DNA from: Paenibacillus plantiphilus
GTDB lineage: Bacteria; Bacillota; Bacilli; Paenibacillales; Paenibacillaceae
Reading direction: 5' to 3'
Length of the DNA: 64,000 nucleotides
NCBI RefSeq assembly: GCF_927798095.1
Contig: NZ_CAKMMF010000012.1
Location: 62,001-126,000, forward strand
Of this stretch, positions 26,698-35,731 are shown in pieces. Numbering within the stretch: the first letter of the stretch is position 1; every line of letters starts with the position of its first letter. A model generated the notes under the pieces. The model ran no database searches. It was not told the origin of the DNA and saw only the letters and a list, made by a program, of their open reading frames with translations. Made by a program: the position numbers and the translations under genes.

Positions 26698-27602
26698 GCG
26701 CACGCGGCAAAATATCCGGTAAACCGCCGAATCCATTCGCTTCAGGCAGAAGCTTGAACCATTGGAGCAATCGGCTGTTTACTCTCGTCGTCTGGGTCAT
26801 CGGCATTTGTACGGTGCTGTTCATCTGCGGATTGCTGTTTCTGATTTTGCAGAAGGGTCTGCCCAAGCTGGAATGGTCGTTCCTGTTCGGATTGCCCAGT
26901 GAGATTGAAGAGGGCGGGGGTATCGGTCCGACACTGTTCAATTCCGTCTATGTGCTCGTTATTTCACTCGTCATATCAATTCCGCTGGGGATGGCGGCGG
27001 GCATCTATTTGGCGGAGTTTGCACCGGACAACAAGTTTATCGCCTTCGTACGTATTTGTGTCGAGGGACTGGCCTCTGTGCCGTCGATTATTTTCGGACT
27101 TTTCGGCATTGCCATATTCGTTGAGGCGTTCCAGATCGGCTTGACGATTCTGGGCGGCGCTGTAAGTTTGGCCTTCCTCAATCTGCCCGTCCTGACCCGT
27201 GTAACGGAAGAGGCAATTCGCGCCGTGCCTCCCGAGATGAAGAACGCCTCCTTCGCTCTTGGCGGGACGCATCTTCAGACGATTCGTCGTGTCCTCATAC
27301 CCGTAGCGCTGAACAGCATTATTACAGGGATCTGCCTTGTGGCGGGGCGAGCCTTCGGTGAGAGCGCCGTAATTATTCTGACCGCTGGCGTCACGACCTC
27401 GGGGGAGATGTGGGACTTTAGTCTTTTCTCGCCGGGAGAAACGCTTGCCGTTCACCTCTGGTATGTCCAGTCGGAAGCGATCGTGCCGGACGCGACAGAT
27501 ATTGCCGAGAAAGCTGCGGCTGTTCTCGTATTCGCCGTGCTGTTGATCAACGTTATTTTCCGTGTGCCGCTATGGTTGAATTCCCGTAAAACACGGACTT
27601 AG
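26694..27602 (+). CDS. pstA: Phosphate ABC transporter permease PstA 1
   Basis: A 302-residue partner permease of PstC1, with about six membrane segments and the EAA-like loop AVPPEMKNASFALGGTHLQTIRRVLIP. Its start overlaps the pstC1 stop (ATGA), so translation is coupled. The pst set is interrupted here: pstB1 does not follow directly, because a new Pho box and a CBS-MCP gene intervene. Confidence 0.92.
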   Translation: MSARGKISGKPPNPFASGRSLNHWSNRLFTLVVWVIGICTVLFICGLLFLILQKGLPKLEWSFLFGLPSEIEEGGGIGPTLFNSVYVLVISLVISIPLGMAAGIYLAEFAPDNKFIAFVRICVEGLASVPSIIFGLFGIAIFVEAFQIGLTILGGAVSLAFLNLPVLTRVTEEAIRAVPPEMKNASFALGGTHLQTIRRVLIPVALNSIITGICLVAGRAFGESAVIILTAGVTTSGEMWDFSLFSPGETLAVHLWYVQSEAIVPDATDIAEKAAAVLVFAVLLINVIFRVPLWLNSRKTRT

Positions 27603-27634
27603 AGAGCTCGATCCAAACGCGAATAAGGACTTTT

Positions 27635-27688
27635 TTGACATCTGCTTTACAATTGTTTGCAATAGCGATGATCCTTTCGGCCTATAGT
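27635..27688 (+). promoter_or_regulatory. Pho box 2
   Basis: TTGACA (27635), TTTACA (27646) and TTGCAA (27657) occur at an exact 11-bp period, in the 123-bp gap between pstA1 and the CBS-MCP gene. A possible -10, TATAGT, lies at 27683-27688. The site would give the CBS-MCP, pstB1 and phoU1 genes their own PhoP-dependent promoter. Confidence 0.7.
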
Positions 27689-27725
27689 GATAGTACTAGC
27701 TTAGATTTTGGAGGGGGAGAGTGTC

Positions 27726-28892
27726 ATGACGGTCACATGGATGGAAGCCGCTGTCGCTGCTAAAGAAACAGTTGTCGTCAATATCGTGGAACGGGAATCG
27801 AATGAAAAGCTATTGCGTGAGTTTATTCGGAAGGCTCCTGTCGTACAGGGGACTTATACGTGCAAGGAGGTCATTGATCAATTTGGCCTGCAGCCGGATT
27901 GCAATTGCATCGTCGTATGCGATGAAGCTAATAAACCGCTTGGCCTCGTTATGAAAAGTCGATTATCGATTATTGAGACGCATCGTTTCGGAAGAGAGAT
28001 TTATTACGGGCGTTCGATTGTGAAGCTGATGGATACGGAACCTCTTGTTGTCGATAAAATGATTTCGCCCCAGGAGCTGCTGGACCGGGCGCTCGGGCGG
28101 GATGAAGCAACACTGTATGACTGCGTCATCCTAACGGATGGAGGAAGCTTCCTCGGAGTTATGACGGTGGCCGATCTGCTTCGCCTGTCCCGGGTACTCC
28201 AGCAGCAAAGTGTTGCATCACAGATACGCACAGTTAACGGTGCGGAATCGATGATCAATGAGATAGATAAGTCGGTCGTGAATGTGCTGAGCGCAGCACA
28301 GCTTGGCGAGAAGATGTCGGAGACGATGGTTGATCTGACGCTCAAGGGCAAGAATGAGCTGGATAAGGTAACAGGCGCTATCCGCAGCCTGAATGAGAAT
28401 GCGACGAAGCAGGAAGGGCAAATTCAAGAGCTTCAAGAGAGCGCGGATTCAATCGGCAGCGTCTCCAAGCTCATAAGAGATTTGGCGGATCAGTGCAATC
28501 TGCTTGCTGTGAATGCGACGATTGAAGCCGCGCGAGCAGGAGAGCATGGCAGAAGCTTCGCTGTTGTCGCGAATGAAGTGCGCCATCTGGCTGCGAGGAC
28601 GAAGCAATCGGCAGATGAGATCAACAAGATGATCAAGACGATTATGGAGGCCGTGCGCCTCACTGTTGATCTGGTTGGCATGGGACGTACGGAGACGGAA
28701 TCCAGTCAGGCCAACATCGGCGTCGCATTCCAGGTATTCGAGCAGTTGTTCCATGCGGCAGCGAACAACAGCAAGAGCGCCAAGGAGATAGGCAGACTGT
28801 CCAGTCAAGCCTATCAGCAGTCGGAACGGGTCATAGGGGAGATGAAGCGGCTGGTCGGCGAGATGCAGACCGGGCGCGGCTCGCAAATTTAA
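27726..28892 (+). CDS. Soluble CBS-pair/methyl-accepting chemotaxis (MCP) signalling protein
   Basis: A 388-residue protein with no membrane segment and no HAMP domain. A CBS pair lies at about 45-155 (PLGLVMKSRLSII, GRSIVKLMDTEPLVVD, VILTDGGSFLGVMTVADLL). A cytoplasmic MCP signalling domain follows (about 165-385), with the conserved hairpin tip DQCNLLAVNATIEAARAGEHGRSFAVVANEVRHLA. ATG 27726 follows GGAGGGGGAG. CBS pairs bind adenine nucleotides or related ligands; MCP domains dock CheA/CheW. It sits between pstA1 and pstB1 behind its own Pho box and is not a usual part of a pst operon. Its CBS part is clearly related to that of the GGDEF protein at 35732. An unusual candidate for phosphate-state signalling. 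Confidence 0.85.
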   Translation: MTVTWMEAAVAAKETVVVNIVERESNEKLLREFIRKAPVVQGTYTCKEVIDQFGLQPDCNCIVVCDEANKPLGLVMKSRLSIIETHRFGREIYYGRSIVKLMDTEPLVVDKMISPQELLDRALGRDEATLYDCVILTDGGSFLGVMTVADLLRLSRVLQQQSVASQIRTVNGAESMINEIDKSVVNVLSAAQLGEKMSETMVDLTLKGKNELDKVTGAIRSLNENATKQEGQIQELQESADSIGSVSKLIRDLADQCNLLAVNATIEAARAGEHGRSFAVVANEVRHLAARTKQSADEINKMIKTIMEAVRLTVDLVGMGRTETESSQANIGVAFQVFEQLFHAAANNSKSAKEIGRLSSQAYQQSERVIGEMKRLVGEMQTGRGSQI

Positions 28893-28916
28893 TTCGCCTA
28901 CATGGAGGAGATTGTT

Positions 28917-29672
28917 GTGGGGACATTAATCGATATTGGGAAGCTTCACTTATACTATGGCGCATTTCATGCGCTCAAGAATGTTTCAATGGACATTCCA
29001 GAGAAGGCGATTACCGCCTTCATCGGTCCTTCGGGCTGCGGCAAATCGACGCTGCTGCGAACGCTCAACCGGATGAACGATATGATTCCGGGCACGCGTA
29101 TTGAAGGGCGTATCGCAGTTGGCGGCACTGATATTTATTCGAAGGAAGTAGATGTGGAGACGCTTCGCAAGAAGGTCGGCATGGTATTCCAGCAGCCGAA
29201 CCCGTTCCCGAAGTCCATCTATGACAACGTCGCCTATGGACCGCGCCTTCACGGCATACGCAGCAAAGGGCAGCTGGACGAAATCGTTGAGACAAGTTTG
29301 CGCTCTGCTGTGCTGTGGGATGAAGTGAAGGACCATCTGAAGCGCTCTGCGCTCAGTCTGTCCGGCGGCCAGCAGCAGCGGCTGTGCATTGCCCGCGCGC
29401 TTGCGGTGAATCCCGATATTCTGCTGATGGATGAAGCGACATCTGCGCTTGATCCGATCTCGACCTTGAAGATCGAAGAGCTGGCGCAGGAGCTCAAGGA
29501 CCGCTACACGATTGTGATGGTGACGCACAATATGCACCAGGCGGCACGGGTATCGAACCAGACCGTGTTCTTCTTGAATGGCGAGGTCGTGGAATATTCG
29601 GATACGGAGAAGCTGTTCTCCAATCCGCGTGACCAGCGTACGGAAGACTATATTAGCGGACGATTCGGCTAA
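28917..29672 (+). CDS. pstB: Phosphate ABC transporter ATPase PstB 1
   Basis: A 251-residue ATPase that powers phosphate import. It has the Walker [10 protein letters not shown], the signature [10 protein letters not shown], Walker [13 protein letters not shown] and the switch histidine in MVTHNM. The likely start is GTG 28917, six bases after GGAGGAG; this gives the same length as PstB2. ATG 28902 overlaps that site. The protein is about 92% identical to PstB2 by direct comparison (some 19 differences in 248 positions). phoU1 follows by 17 bp. Confidence 0.94.
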   Translation: MGTLIDIGKLHLYYGAFHALKNVSMDIPEKAITAFIGPSGCGKSTLLRTLNRMNDMIPGTRIEGRIAVGGTDIYSKEVDVETLRKKVGMVFQQPNPFPKSIYDNVAYGPRLHGIRSKGQLDEIVETSLRSAVLWDEVKDHLKRSALSLSGGQQQRLCIARALAVNPDILLMDEATSALDPISTLKIEELAQELKDRYTIVMVTHNMHQAARVSNQTVFFLNGEVVEYSDTEKLFSNPRDQRTEDYISGRFG

Positions 29673-29689
29673 GGGGGAGTCTATTCACA

Positions 29690-30352
29690 ATGATGACGAC
29701 ACGCAAAGAATTTGATCTGGGGCTGGATGAGCTGAATGCGCTTATCGTTCAAATGGGCAAGCGGGTGGAGCGGGCTGTAGGCGATTCCATGCTCGCTCTG
29801 CAGAGTGTAGATGTAGAGGAAGCGAGGCGTCTCATTGCCGAGGATAAGGAATTGAATGCGATCGAAGAGAAAATCTCGGAGCTGGGCGCATCGCTTATAG
29901 CCAGGCAGCAGCCGGTTGCCAAGGATCTGCGGCGCATTCTGGTTGCCTTCAAGATCGCAAGCGATCTGGAGCGGATGGGTGATCTGTCTGTAGATATCGC
30001 CAAGGTAGTGGTTCGATTGGAGGGGCAGACGCTGATCAAGCCGCTGATCGATCTGCCGCGCATGGCGGATATTGTGAAGCTGATGACCTATGAATCTATT
30101 CAAGCCTTTGTTCTGGAGGATACAGAGCTGGCTTATAAAATGGCCAAGGACGATGATGTGGTAGATGCGCTGTATGCCCAGATTATCCGCGAGCTGTTCG
30201 CCATTATGATGGAGAATCCGAAGACGATCTCGCAGGCCAATCTGCTTAGCTTTGTCGGGCGCTATATCGAACGGTTCGCCGATCATGCGACGAATATTGG
30301 CGAGAGCGTTGTCTATCTCGTAACGGGAACGCGTCCGGATTTGAATTCATAG
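29690..30352 (+). CDS. phoU: Phosphate signalling protein PhoU 1
   Basis: A 220-residue all-helical protein made of two PhoU three-helix repeats, each with the metal-binding type motif: DLERMGDLSVDIAK (about 94-107) and YIERFADHATNIGE (about 191-204). PhoU links PstSCAB to the PhoR kinase and limits phosphate uptake. GGGGGAG precedes ATG 29690. It is close to PhoU2 in sequence. Another Pho box begins 39 bp after its stop codon. Confidence 0.93.
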   Translation: MMTTRKEFDLGLDELNALIVQMGKRVERAVGDSMLALQSVDVEEARRLIAEDKELNAIEEKISELGASLIARQQPVAKDLRRILVAFKIASDLERMGDLSVDIAKVVVRLEGQTLIKPLIDLPRMADIVKLMTYESIQAFVLEDTELAYKMAKDDDVVDALYAQIIRELFAIMMENPKTISQANLLSFVGRYIERFADHATNIGESVVYLVTGTRPDLNS

Positions 30353-30390
30353 TCCTGAAGAGACGGGCGAATAGGGCATTTCTATTATTT

Positions 30391-30444
30391 TTAACATCAA
30401 GTTTACAAAAGACAAATATGAGATTTACAAACAGGGAGTAGGAT
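30391..30444 (+). promoter_or_regulatory. Pho box 3 with -10 element
   Basis: TTAACA (30391), TTTACA (30402), a degenerate unit (30413) and TTTACA (30424) keep an 11-bp period. TAGGAT at 30439-30444 lies nine bases after the last repeat, the same distance as in Pho box 1. It would drive pstS2-pstC2-pstA2-pstB2-phoU2. Confidence 0.78.
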
Positions 30445-30499
30445 AGAACCTGTACAGAAAATATCATCATACAAAAACAGATTAAGAGGAGTGGTACTG

Positions 30500-31501
30500 T
30501 TGTTAAAAGGTAAAGGTCTGCAAAGTATTCTGATGTTGTTCATGGTCATGACGCTGGTATTCGTTGCTGCTTGCGGCAATGGGGAGAAAAACACGGCCAA
30601 CGACAAAAATAGTGGTGCTGGCGGCAATGTCTCCAGTGGAACGAATGAAGAAGTTGCTGCTAACCTTTCCGGCGAAATTAAAGTAGACGGATCAAGTACC
30701 GTATTCCCGCTTACAGAAGCAGCTGCCGAGGAGTTCGGCAAAGAGAATAAAGATGTCCGCGTATCCGTTGGTACTTCAGGGACTGGCGGCGGCTTCAAGC
30801 AATTCTGCGCAGGCGAAATTGCAATCAGCAATGCTTCCCGTCACATCAAGGACGAAGAGGCTGCCAAGTGTAAAGAAGCAGGCATCGAATTTACAGAGCT
30901 TAGCGTAGCTTACGATGGCTTGTCCATCGTCATTCATAAGGATAATGACTTTATCGATCATCTGACAGTTGAAGAATTGAACAAAATCTTCTCCTCCGAA
31001 TCAACAGCGAAGACTTGGGCTGATATTCGCGCAGGCTGGCCGGCAGAAGAGATCAAAATGTTCTCGCCAGGCGCAGATTCCGGCACTTACGATTACTTTA
31101 ATGAAGCCATTCTTGATAAAAAAGGTATCCGCAATGATTCCGCAATCAGCTTCAGCGAAGATGACAACACATTGGTTCAAGGTGTAGCTGGCAACAAATT
31201 CGGCATCGGATACTTCGGATTTGCTTATTACGAAGAGAATGCAGATAAATTGAAGGTTGTACCGGTTGACGGCGGCAGCGGCGCAATTGAGCCTACGCTT
31301 GATTCCATCAAAGACGGTTCCTATGCGCCATTGTCCCGCCCGCTCTTCATCTATGTGAGCAAGAAAGAGCTTGATCGTGCAGAAGTGAAAGGCTTCGTGA
31401 AGTACTATATCGAGAACATTGGCGACATGGCGAAGGAAGTCGGTTATGTGCCAATGCCAGACGAGAAATATACAGAAGAAGCTGCGAAAATCGAAGCTTA
31501 A
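30500..31501 (+). CDS. pstS: Phosphate ABC transporter substrate-binding lipoprotein 2
   Basis: A 333-residue PstS with a lipoprotein signal peptide (VFVAACGN, lipidated Cys25). The phosphate loop [10 protein letters not shown] and [11 protein letters not shown] segments are the classical PstS pattern. TTG 30500 is eight bases after AGAGGAG; the GTG at 30491 overlaps this site. It is first in a complete pst operon directly behind Pho box 3. It belongs to a different PstS subgroup from PstS1. Confidence 0.93.
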   Translation: MLKGKGLQSILMLFMVMTLVFVAACGNGEKNTANDKNSGAGGNVSSGTNEEVAANLSGEIKVDGSSTVFPLTEAAAEEFGKENKDVRVSVGTSGTGGGFKQFCAGEIAISNASRHIKDEEAAKCKEAGIEFTELSVAYDGLSIVIHKDNDFIDHLTVEELNKIFSSESTAKTWADIRAGWPAEEIKMFSPGADSGTYDYFNEAILDKKGIRNDSAISFSEDDNTLVQGVAGNKFGIGYFGFAYYEENADKLKVVPVDGGSGAIEPTLDSIKDGSYAPLSRPLFIYVSKKELDRAEVKGFVKYYIENIGDMAKEVGYVPMPDEKYTEEAAKIEA

Positions 31502-31529
31502 TGCCTGATTGCAAATGACTTGTGTGAAC

Positions 31530-31560
31530 AATGTGGTGTCTTGATGGGCATCACATTTTT
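31530..31560 (+). terminator. Hairpin with T-run between pstS2 and pstC2
   Basis: AATGTGGTG pairs with CATCACATT (G-T pairs allowed) and is followed by TTTTT. It is a probable partial terminator, in the same place as the hairpin of the first pst operon. Confidence 0.65.
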
Positions 31561-31612
31561 CACGCAAGATATGTTAACGAATTGTAAAGCAAAGCAAAGT
31601 GAGGTTGTCCTT

Positions 31613-32548
31613 ATGCGTAGCGAAACCATACAACCATCGAAAGAAATGGGGAAGCTTGTATTCAAGAATAAGAAGAATCATATGCTGGACAAAATCGTCC
31701 CGATTCTGCTTTTCTTATGCGCAGCATTATCCATTGTGACAACGATCGGGATTGTTATTACCCTCATATCAGAGACATATCAGTTCTTCCAGCAGGTCCC
31801 GATTATGGACTATTTATTCGGCACGAAGTGGTCACCGCTTATTACTCCAACCTCCTTCGGCGTGCTGCCGCTTCTGAGCGGAACGTTCATGATTACAGTC
31901 ATTGCTTGTCTGGTGGCGATTCCGTTAGGTCTTGCGAGCGCGATCTATCTCAGTGAATATGCGCCTAAGACTGTTCGGAAGATCATTAAGCCGATTCTTG
32001 AGGTTTTGGCAGGCGTTCCGACGATTGTATACGGCTATTTCGCTCTGTCGCTCATTACGCCGCTTATTCGGACTATTTTCCCCGATATGGGTGTGTTCAA
32101 TGCACTGAGCGCCGGTATCGTAGTTGGCATCATGATTATTCCAATGGTGTGCTCGCTAAGTGAGGATGCGATGTCAGCAGTGCCGCGCAGTTTGCGGGAT
32201 GGAGCTTACGCACTAGGCGCGACGCGGTTCGAGGTTGCGTTGAAGATCGTTGTACCAGCGGCCTTGTCGGGAATTGTAGCGTCAGCTGTGCTGGCATTTT
32301 CGCGTGCGATTGGCGAGACGATGATCGTCACCGTTGCAGCAGGAGCAACTCCGAAGCTGACCGGAAATCCGCTGGAGAGCATACAGACGATGACCGCCTA
32401 TATCGTACAAGTCAGCTTAGGCGATACACCGCATGGCTCTATTGAATATGGCACGATATTCGCGGTTGGAATGACGCTCTTCGTCATTACATTCCTGCTT
32501 AATATTCTTGCGCAATATGTGGCCAGACGTTTCCGGGAGGAGTACTAG
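31613..32548 (+). CDS. pstC: Phosphate ABC transporter permease PstC 2
   Basis: A 311-residue permease with about six membrane segments and the EAA-like loop [32 protein letters not shown]. The frame is open upstream, but ATG 31613 is the supported start, eight bases after GAGG. It is separated from pstA2 by a single base. It is clearly different from PstC1 in sequence. Confidence 0.92.
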   Translation: MRSETIQPSKEMGKLVFKNKKNHMLDKIVPILLFLCAALSIVTTIGIVITLISETYQFFQQVPIMDYLFGTKWSPLITPTSFGVLPLLSGTFMITVIACLVAIPLGLASAIYLSEYAPKTVRKIIKPILEVLAGVPTIVYGYFALSLITPLIRTIFPDMGVFNALSAGIVVGIMIIPMVCSLSEDAMSAVPRSLRDGAYALGATRFEVALKIVVPAALSGIVASAVLAFSRAIGETMIVTVAAGATPKLTGNPLESIQTMTAYIVQVSLGDTPHGSIEYGTIFAVGMTLFVITFLLNILAQYVARRFREEY

Positions 32549-32549
32549 G

Positions 32550-33428
32550 ATGTCATTATTAGAAGAGGATACAGGGCGCAAGCAGATTGCGCAGCGCAGA
32601 CGAATGGATTTCATCCTTCATATCTTGTTCGTTATTTGCACATCGATCGGTGTTCTCGCGCTAATGGCGTTGATGGTCGATATTATTATGGATGGCATTA
32701 TGCGGTTCGCGCCGGATCTCTTCACCAACTATCCATCGCGCAGAGCGAGTCAGGCCGGAATGAAATCGGCAATTGTCGGTTCCCTATATATGCTGCTGAT
32801 CATGGCTCCGCTCTCTTTCATACTAGGAGTTGGAGCAGCGATCTTCCTCGAAGAATATGCGAAGAAGAATCGATTGACAAGGTTGATTCAACTCAATATT
32901 AGTACACTGGCAGGTGTTCCATCCATCGTGTACGGCATACTTGGACTAACACTGTTTGTACGCGGTCTTGCATTGGAGCGCAGTCTGCTGTCGGGAGCGC
33001 TCACAATGACATTGCTTGTGCTGCCCATCATCATCGTGTCCGCACAGGAAGCGATTCGAGCGGTGCCGAAGGCTAGACGCGACGCGTCCTTTGCGCTTGG
33101 CGCGACTAAGTGGCAGACCGTATCCCGCTCCGTTATGCCTTCAGCGCTTCCGGGTGTGTTGACTGGAGTTATTCTCGCCTTGTCGCGGGCAATCGGCGAG
33201 ACAGCGCCGCTGGTTATGATTGGTGGATTGACTTACGTAGCTTTCCTGCCGGAGAGCATTCTGGATTCCTTTACCGTTATGCCGATACAAATTTACAACT
33301 GGATTTCAAGACCGAATGAAGCCTTCCATGAACTAGCTGCTGCGGGCATTATCGTGCTGCTCATCATGCTGCTGCTTATGAATTTTGCGGCCATACTGCT
33401 GCGCAACAAATATCAGAAGAACGTTTGA
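32550..33428 (+). CDS. pstA: Phosphate ABC transporter permease PstA 2
   Basis: A 292-residue permease, partner of PstC2, with about six membrane segments and the EAA-like loop AVPKARRDASFALGATKWQTVSRSVMP. ATG 32550 follows GGGAGGAG, which lies in the end of pstC2. Genes are tightly packed, and pstB2 begins 27 bp after its stop. Confidence 0.92.
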   Translation: MSLLEEDTGRKQIAQRRRMDFILHILFVICTSIGVLALMALMVDIIMDGIMRFAPDLFTNYPSRRASQAGMKSAIVGSLYMLLIMAPLSFILGVGAAIFLEEYAKKNRLTRLIQLNISTLAGVPSIVYGILGLTLFVRGLALERSLLSGALTMTLLVLPIIIVSAQEAIRAVPKARRDASFALGATKWQTVSRSVMPSALPGVLTGVILALSRAIGETAPLVMIGGLTYVAFLPESILDSFTVMPIQIYNWISRPNEAFHELAAAGIIVLLIMLLLMNFAAILLRNKYQKNV

Positions 33429-33455
33429 TCATACGCATATAACGGAGGAAAATCG

Positions 33456-34211
33456 ATGCAAACGTTAATAGAGATTAAGAAGCTGAACTTGTTTTATACC
33501 GCATTTCACGCGCTCAAAAACGTATCACTCGAAATTCCGGAGAAGGCCATCACTGCCTTCATCGGACCATCTGGCTGCGGCAAATCGACGCTGCTTAGAA
33601 CCTTGAACCGGATGAACGACATGATTCCCGGCACGCGGATCGAAGGCACAATCGCGATTGGCGGAACCGATATTTACTCCAATGAGGTGGATGTCGAGAC
33701 ATTGCGCAAGAAAGTAGGGATGGTGTTCCAGCAGCCCAATCCCTTCCCGAAGTCCATCTACGACAACATAGCCTATGGACCGCGCCTTCATGGCATTCGC
33801 AGCCGCCAGCAGCTGGATGAGATAGTAGAGAACAGCTTGAAGGCTTCGGTATTGTGGGATGAGGTTAAGGATCATCTGAAGCGCTCGGCATTCAGTCTGT
33901 CCGGCGGACAGCAGCAGCGTCTTTGCATTGCGCGCGCGCTTGCAGTGAACCCTGATATTCTACTGATGGATGAAGCGACATCTGCACTTGATCCCATCTC
34001 GACCTTGAAGATCGAGGAGCTTGCACAAGAGCTGAAGGATCGCTACACCATCGTAATGGTAACGCACAATATGCACCAAGCTGCCCGGGTGTCGAATCAG
34101 ACAGTATTTTTCCTGAATGGCGAGGTTGTGGAATATGCAGATACGGAGAAGCTGTTCTCCAACCCTTCCGACCAACGGACAGAAGATTATATCAGCGGAC
34201 GTTTCGGATAA
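33456..34211 (+). CDS. pstB: Phosphate ABC transporter ATPase PstB 2
   Basis: A 251-residue ATPase with Walker [10 protein letters not shown], signature [10 protein letters not shown], Walker [13 protein letters not shown] and switch MVTHNM. GGAGG precedes the ATG. Long blocks are identical to PstB1, including the whole segment from the signature to the C-terminus except four positions, although the permeases of the two operons have diverged strongly. Confidence 0.94.
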   Translation: MQTLIEIKKLNLFYTAFHALKNVSLEIPEKAITAFIGPSGCGKSTLLRTLNRMNDMIPGTRIEGTIAIGGTDIYSNEVDVETLRKKVGMVFQQPNPFPKSIYDNIAYGPRLHGIRSRQQLDEIVENSLKASVLWDEVKDHLKRSAFSLSGGQQQRLCIARALAVNPDILLMDEATSALDPISTLKIEELAQELKDRYTIVMVTHNMHQAARVSNQTVFFLNGEVVEYADTEKLFSNPSDQRTEDYISGRFG

Positions 34212-34249
34212 TTTTGCACATGGAAATAGAAGGGACGGGATGAACAATA

Positions 34250-34909
34250 ATGGTGACTCGCAAAGAGTTTGATCTCGGATTGTCCGAGCTGCATGACCTG
34301 CTTGTGGAGATGGGCGGACATGTCGAGAAAGCATTAGCAGACGCGATGAACGCGCTGAAAGATATAAATGTAGAAGAAGCGACGCGCATTATTAAGGAAG
34401 ACCCGCAGCTTAACCAGCTAGAGGAGAAAATAATGGAGCTTGGCTCCAAGCTTATTGCGACCCAGCAGCCTGTAGCTAAGGACTTGCGGCGTATATTGGC
34501 CGCATTCAGAATTTCAAGCGATTTGGAGAGAATGGGCGACCTGTCCGTTGATATTGCCAAAGTGGTGCTTCGTCTGGAAGGACAATCGCTGATCAAGCCT
34601 TTGATTGATCTTCCGCGCATGGCGGAAATTGCGCAATTGATGACCGTGGAGTCGATTCAGTCCTTCGTGCAGGAGAATGTGGATTTATCTTATAAAATGG
34701 CTAAGGATGACGATCAGGTGGACGCCCTCTACAGCCAAATTATTCGCGAGCTGTTCTCGTTGATGATGGAGAATCCGCGCACGATCTCGCAGGCCGTGCT
34801 GCTCAGCTTCGTAGGCCGCTATATCGAGCGTATTGCCGACCATGCTACGAATATCGGCGAGAGCGTCGTCTATCTCGTAACCGGCAAACGCCCGGATCTG
34901 AACGTATAA
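34250..34909 (+). CDS. phoU: Phosphate signalling protein PhoU 2
   Basis: A 219-residue PhoU with the two motifs DLERMGDLSVDIAK and YIERIADHATNIGE. It is last in the second pst operon and followed by a terminator. Like PstB2 it is much closer to its counterpart in the other operon than the permeases are. It presumably restrains PhoR signalling when phosphate is sufficient. Confidence 0.93.
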   Translation: MVTRKEFDLGLSELHDLLVEMGGHVEKALADAMNALKDINVEEATRIIKEDPQLNQLEEKIMELGSKLIATQQPVAKDLRRILAAFRISSDLERMGDLSVDIAKVVLRLEGQSLIKPLIDLPRMAEIAQLMTVESIQSFVQENVDLSYKMAKDDDQVDALYSQIIRELFSLMMENPRTISQAVLLSFVGRYIERIADHATNIGESVVYLVTGKRPDLNV

Positions 34910-34941
34910 TCACACTCTCGCCGCCATATGAAAATGAGGAA

Positions 34942-34981
34942 AAACCTGCACACATGATGAAGCTCATGCTGCGGGTTTTTT
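34942..34981 (+). terminator. Terminator of the second pst operon
   Basis: AAACCTGCA and TGCGGGTTT arms, with an inner CATGA/TCATG stem, are followed by six T in all. Confidence 0.85.
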
Positions 34982-35015
34982 GATGTGACCAGGAACGGGG
35001 GGAGGGGGAGTAGGT

Positions 35016-35580
35016 GCTTAAGGCCACTATCCCTTTGGCTCAGATGAGGATCGTGTCGTCATGGATGGGTTATCGCAGGCAGGTGGGAATTATTGGGTGG
35101 GAGTAGGGTCTATGGGCGCTTAAGGCCACTATCCCCTTCGCTCAGATAGGTATCGATTTGTCATGGACATGGACGGGTTATCGTGGAGTGAGCATTAGAG
35201 GGTGGGAGTAGGGTCTATGGGCACTTAAGGCCACTATCCCTTTCGCTCAGATAAGCATTGTGTGCTATGGACGGGGTTATCGTGGAGTGAGCACTAGAGG
35301 GTGAGAGTAGGGTCTATGGGCGCTTAAGGCCACTATCCCTTTCGCTCAGATGAGTATCGATTTGTCATGGACGGGTTATCGTAGGGTGGGAATTATTGGA
35401 TTGGAGGGGGTTTATAAGCGCTTAAGGCCACTATCCCCTTGGCTCAGAAAGACAGCTATCTGAGCCAAGGGGATAGTGGTCAAAAGGAGCGGGAGGTGGC
35501 ATCGTTATCTGAACTGAGGGGATAGTGGTCAAAAGGTACGGAAAGTGGCATTGTCATCTGAGTTAAGGGGATAGCGGCTA
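35016..35580. repeat. Array of about 100-bp repeats, five direct and three inverted
   Basis: The core GCTTAAGGCCACTATCCC, followed by a (T/C)TT(T/C/G)GCTCAGA end, begins at about 35016, 35118, 35222, 35322 and 35420, about 100 bp apart, with conserved flanks (GGGTGGGAGTAGGGTCTATGGG). Three complementary cores follow near 35459, 35510 and 35557. The change of orientation at 35428-35479 forms a perfect hairpin. Confidence 0.88.
35428..35479. repeat. Perfect 21-bp palindrome at repeat inversion point
   Basis: The arms at 35428-35448 and 35459-35479 are exact complements around a 10-base loop. On transcription this would be a very strong hairpin, but there is no T-run. Confidence 0.88.
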
Positions 35581-35731
35581 AAGGAGCTGGAGGGAGTGTG
35601 CTGGGGGTGTTATTGCTCTTGCGCAGGGGATGTTTACAAACATTTAATCTACTTGGAACGTTCGCTTCACATTTGACTGGTACAATGGTCCTACTACCAG
35701 TATACAATACGATTCTTCGAGAGGGATAGCT

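Larger units (their letters stand above)
34982..35731. other. Gene-free region filled by repeats
   Basis: Apart from about 140 bp before the next gene, this stretch consists of the GCTTAAGGCCACTATCCC repeat family. No coding sequence is apparent. Confidence 0.6.

Noticed and set aside
35016-35580. CRISPR array
   Set aside because: Sequence between cores is itself repeated and orientation changes; no cas genes are present.
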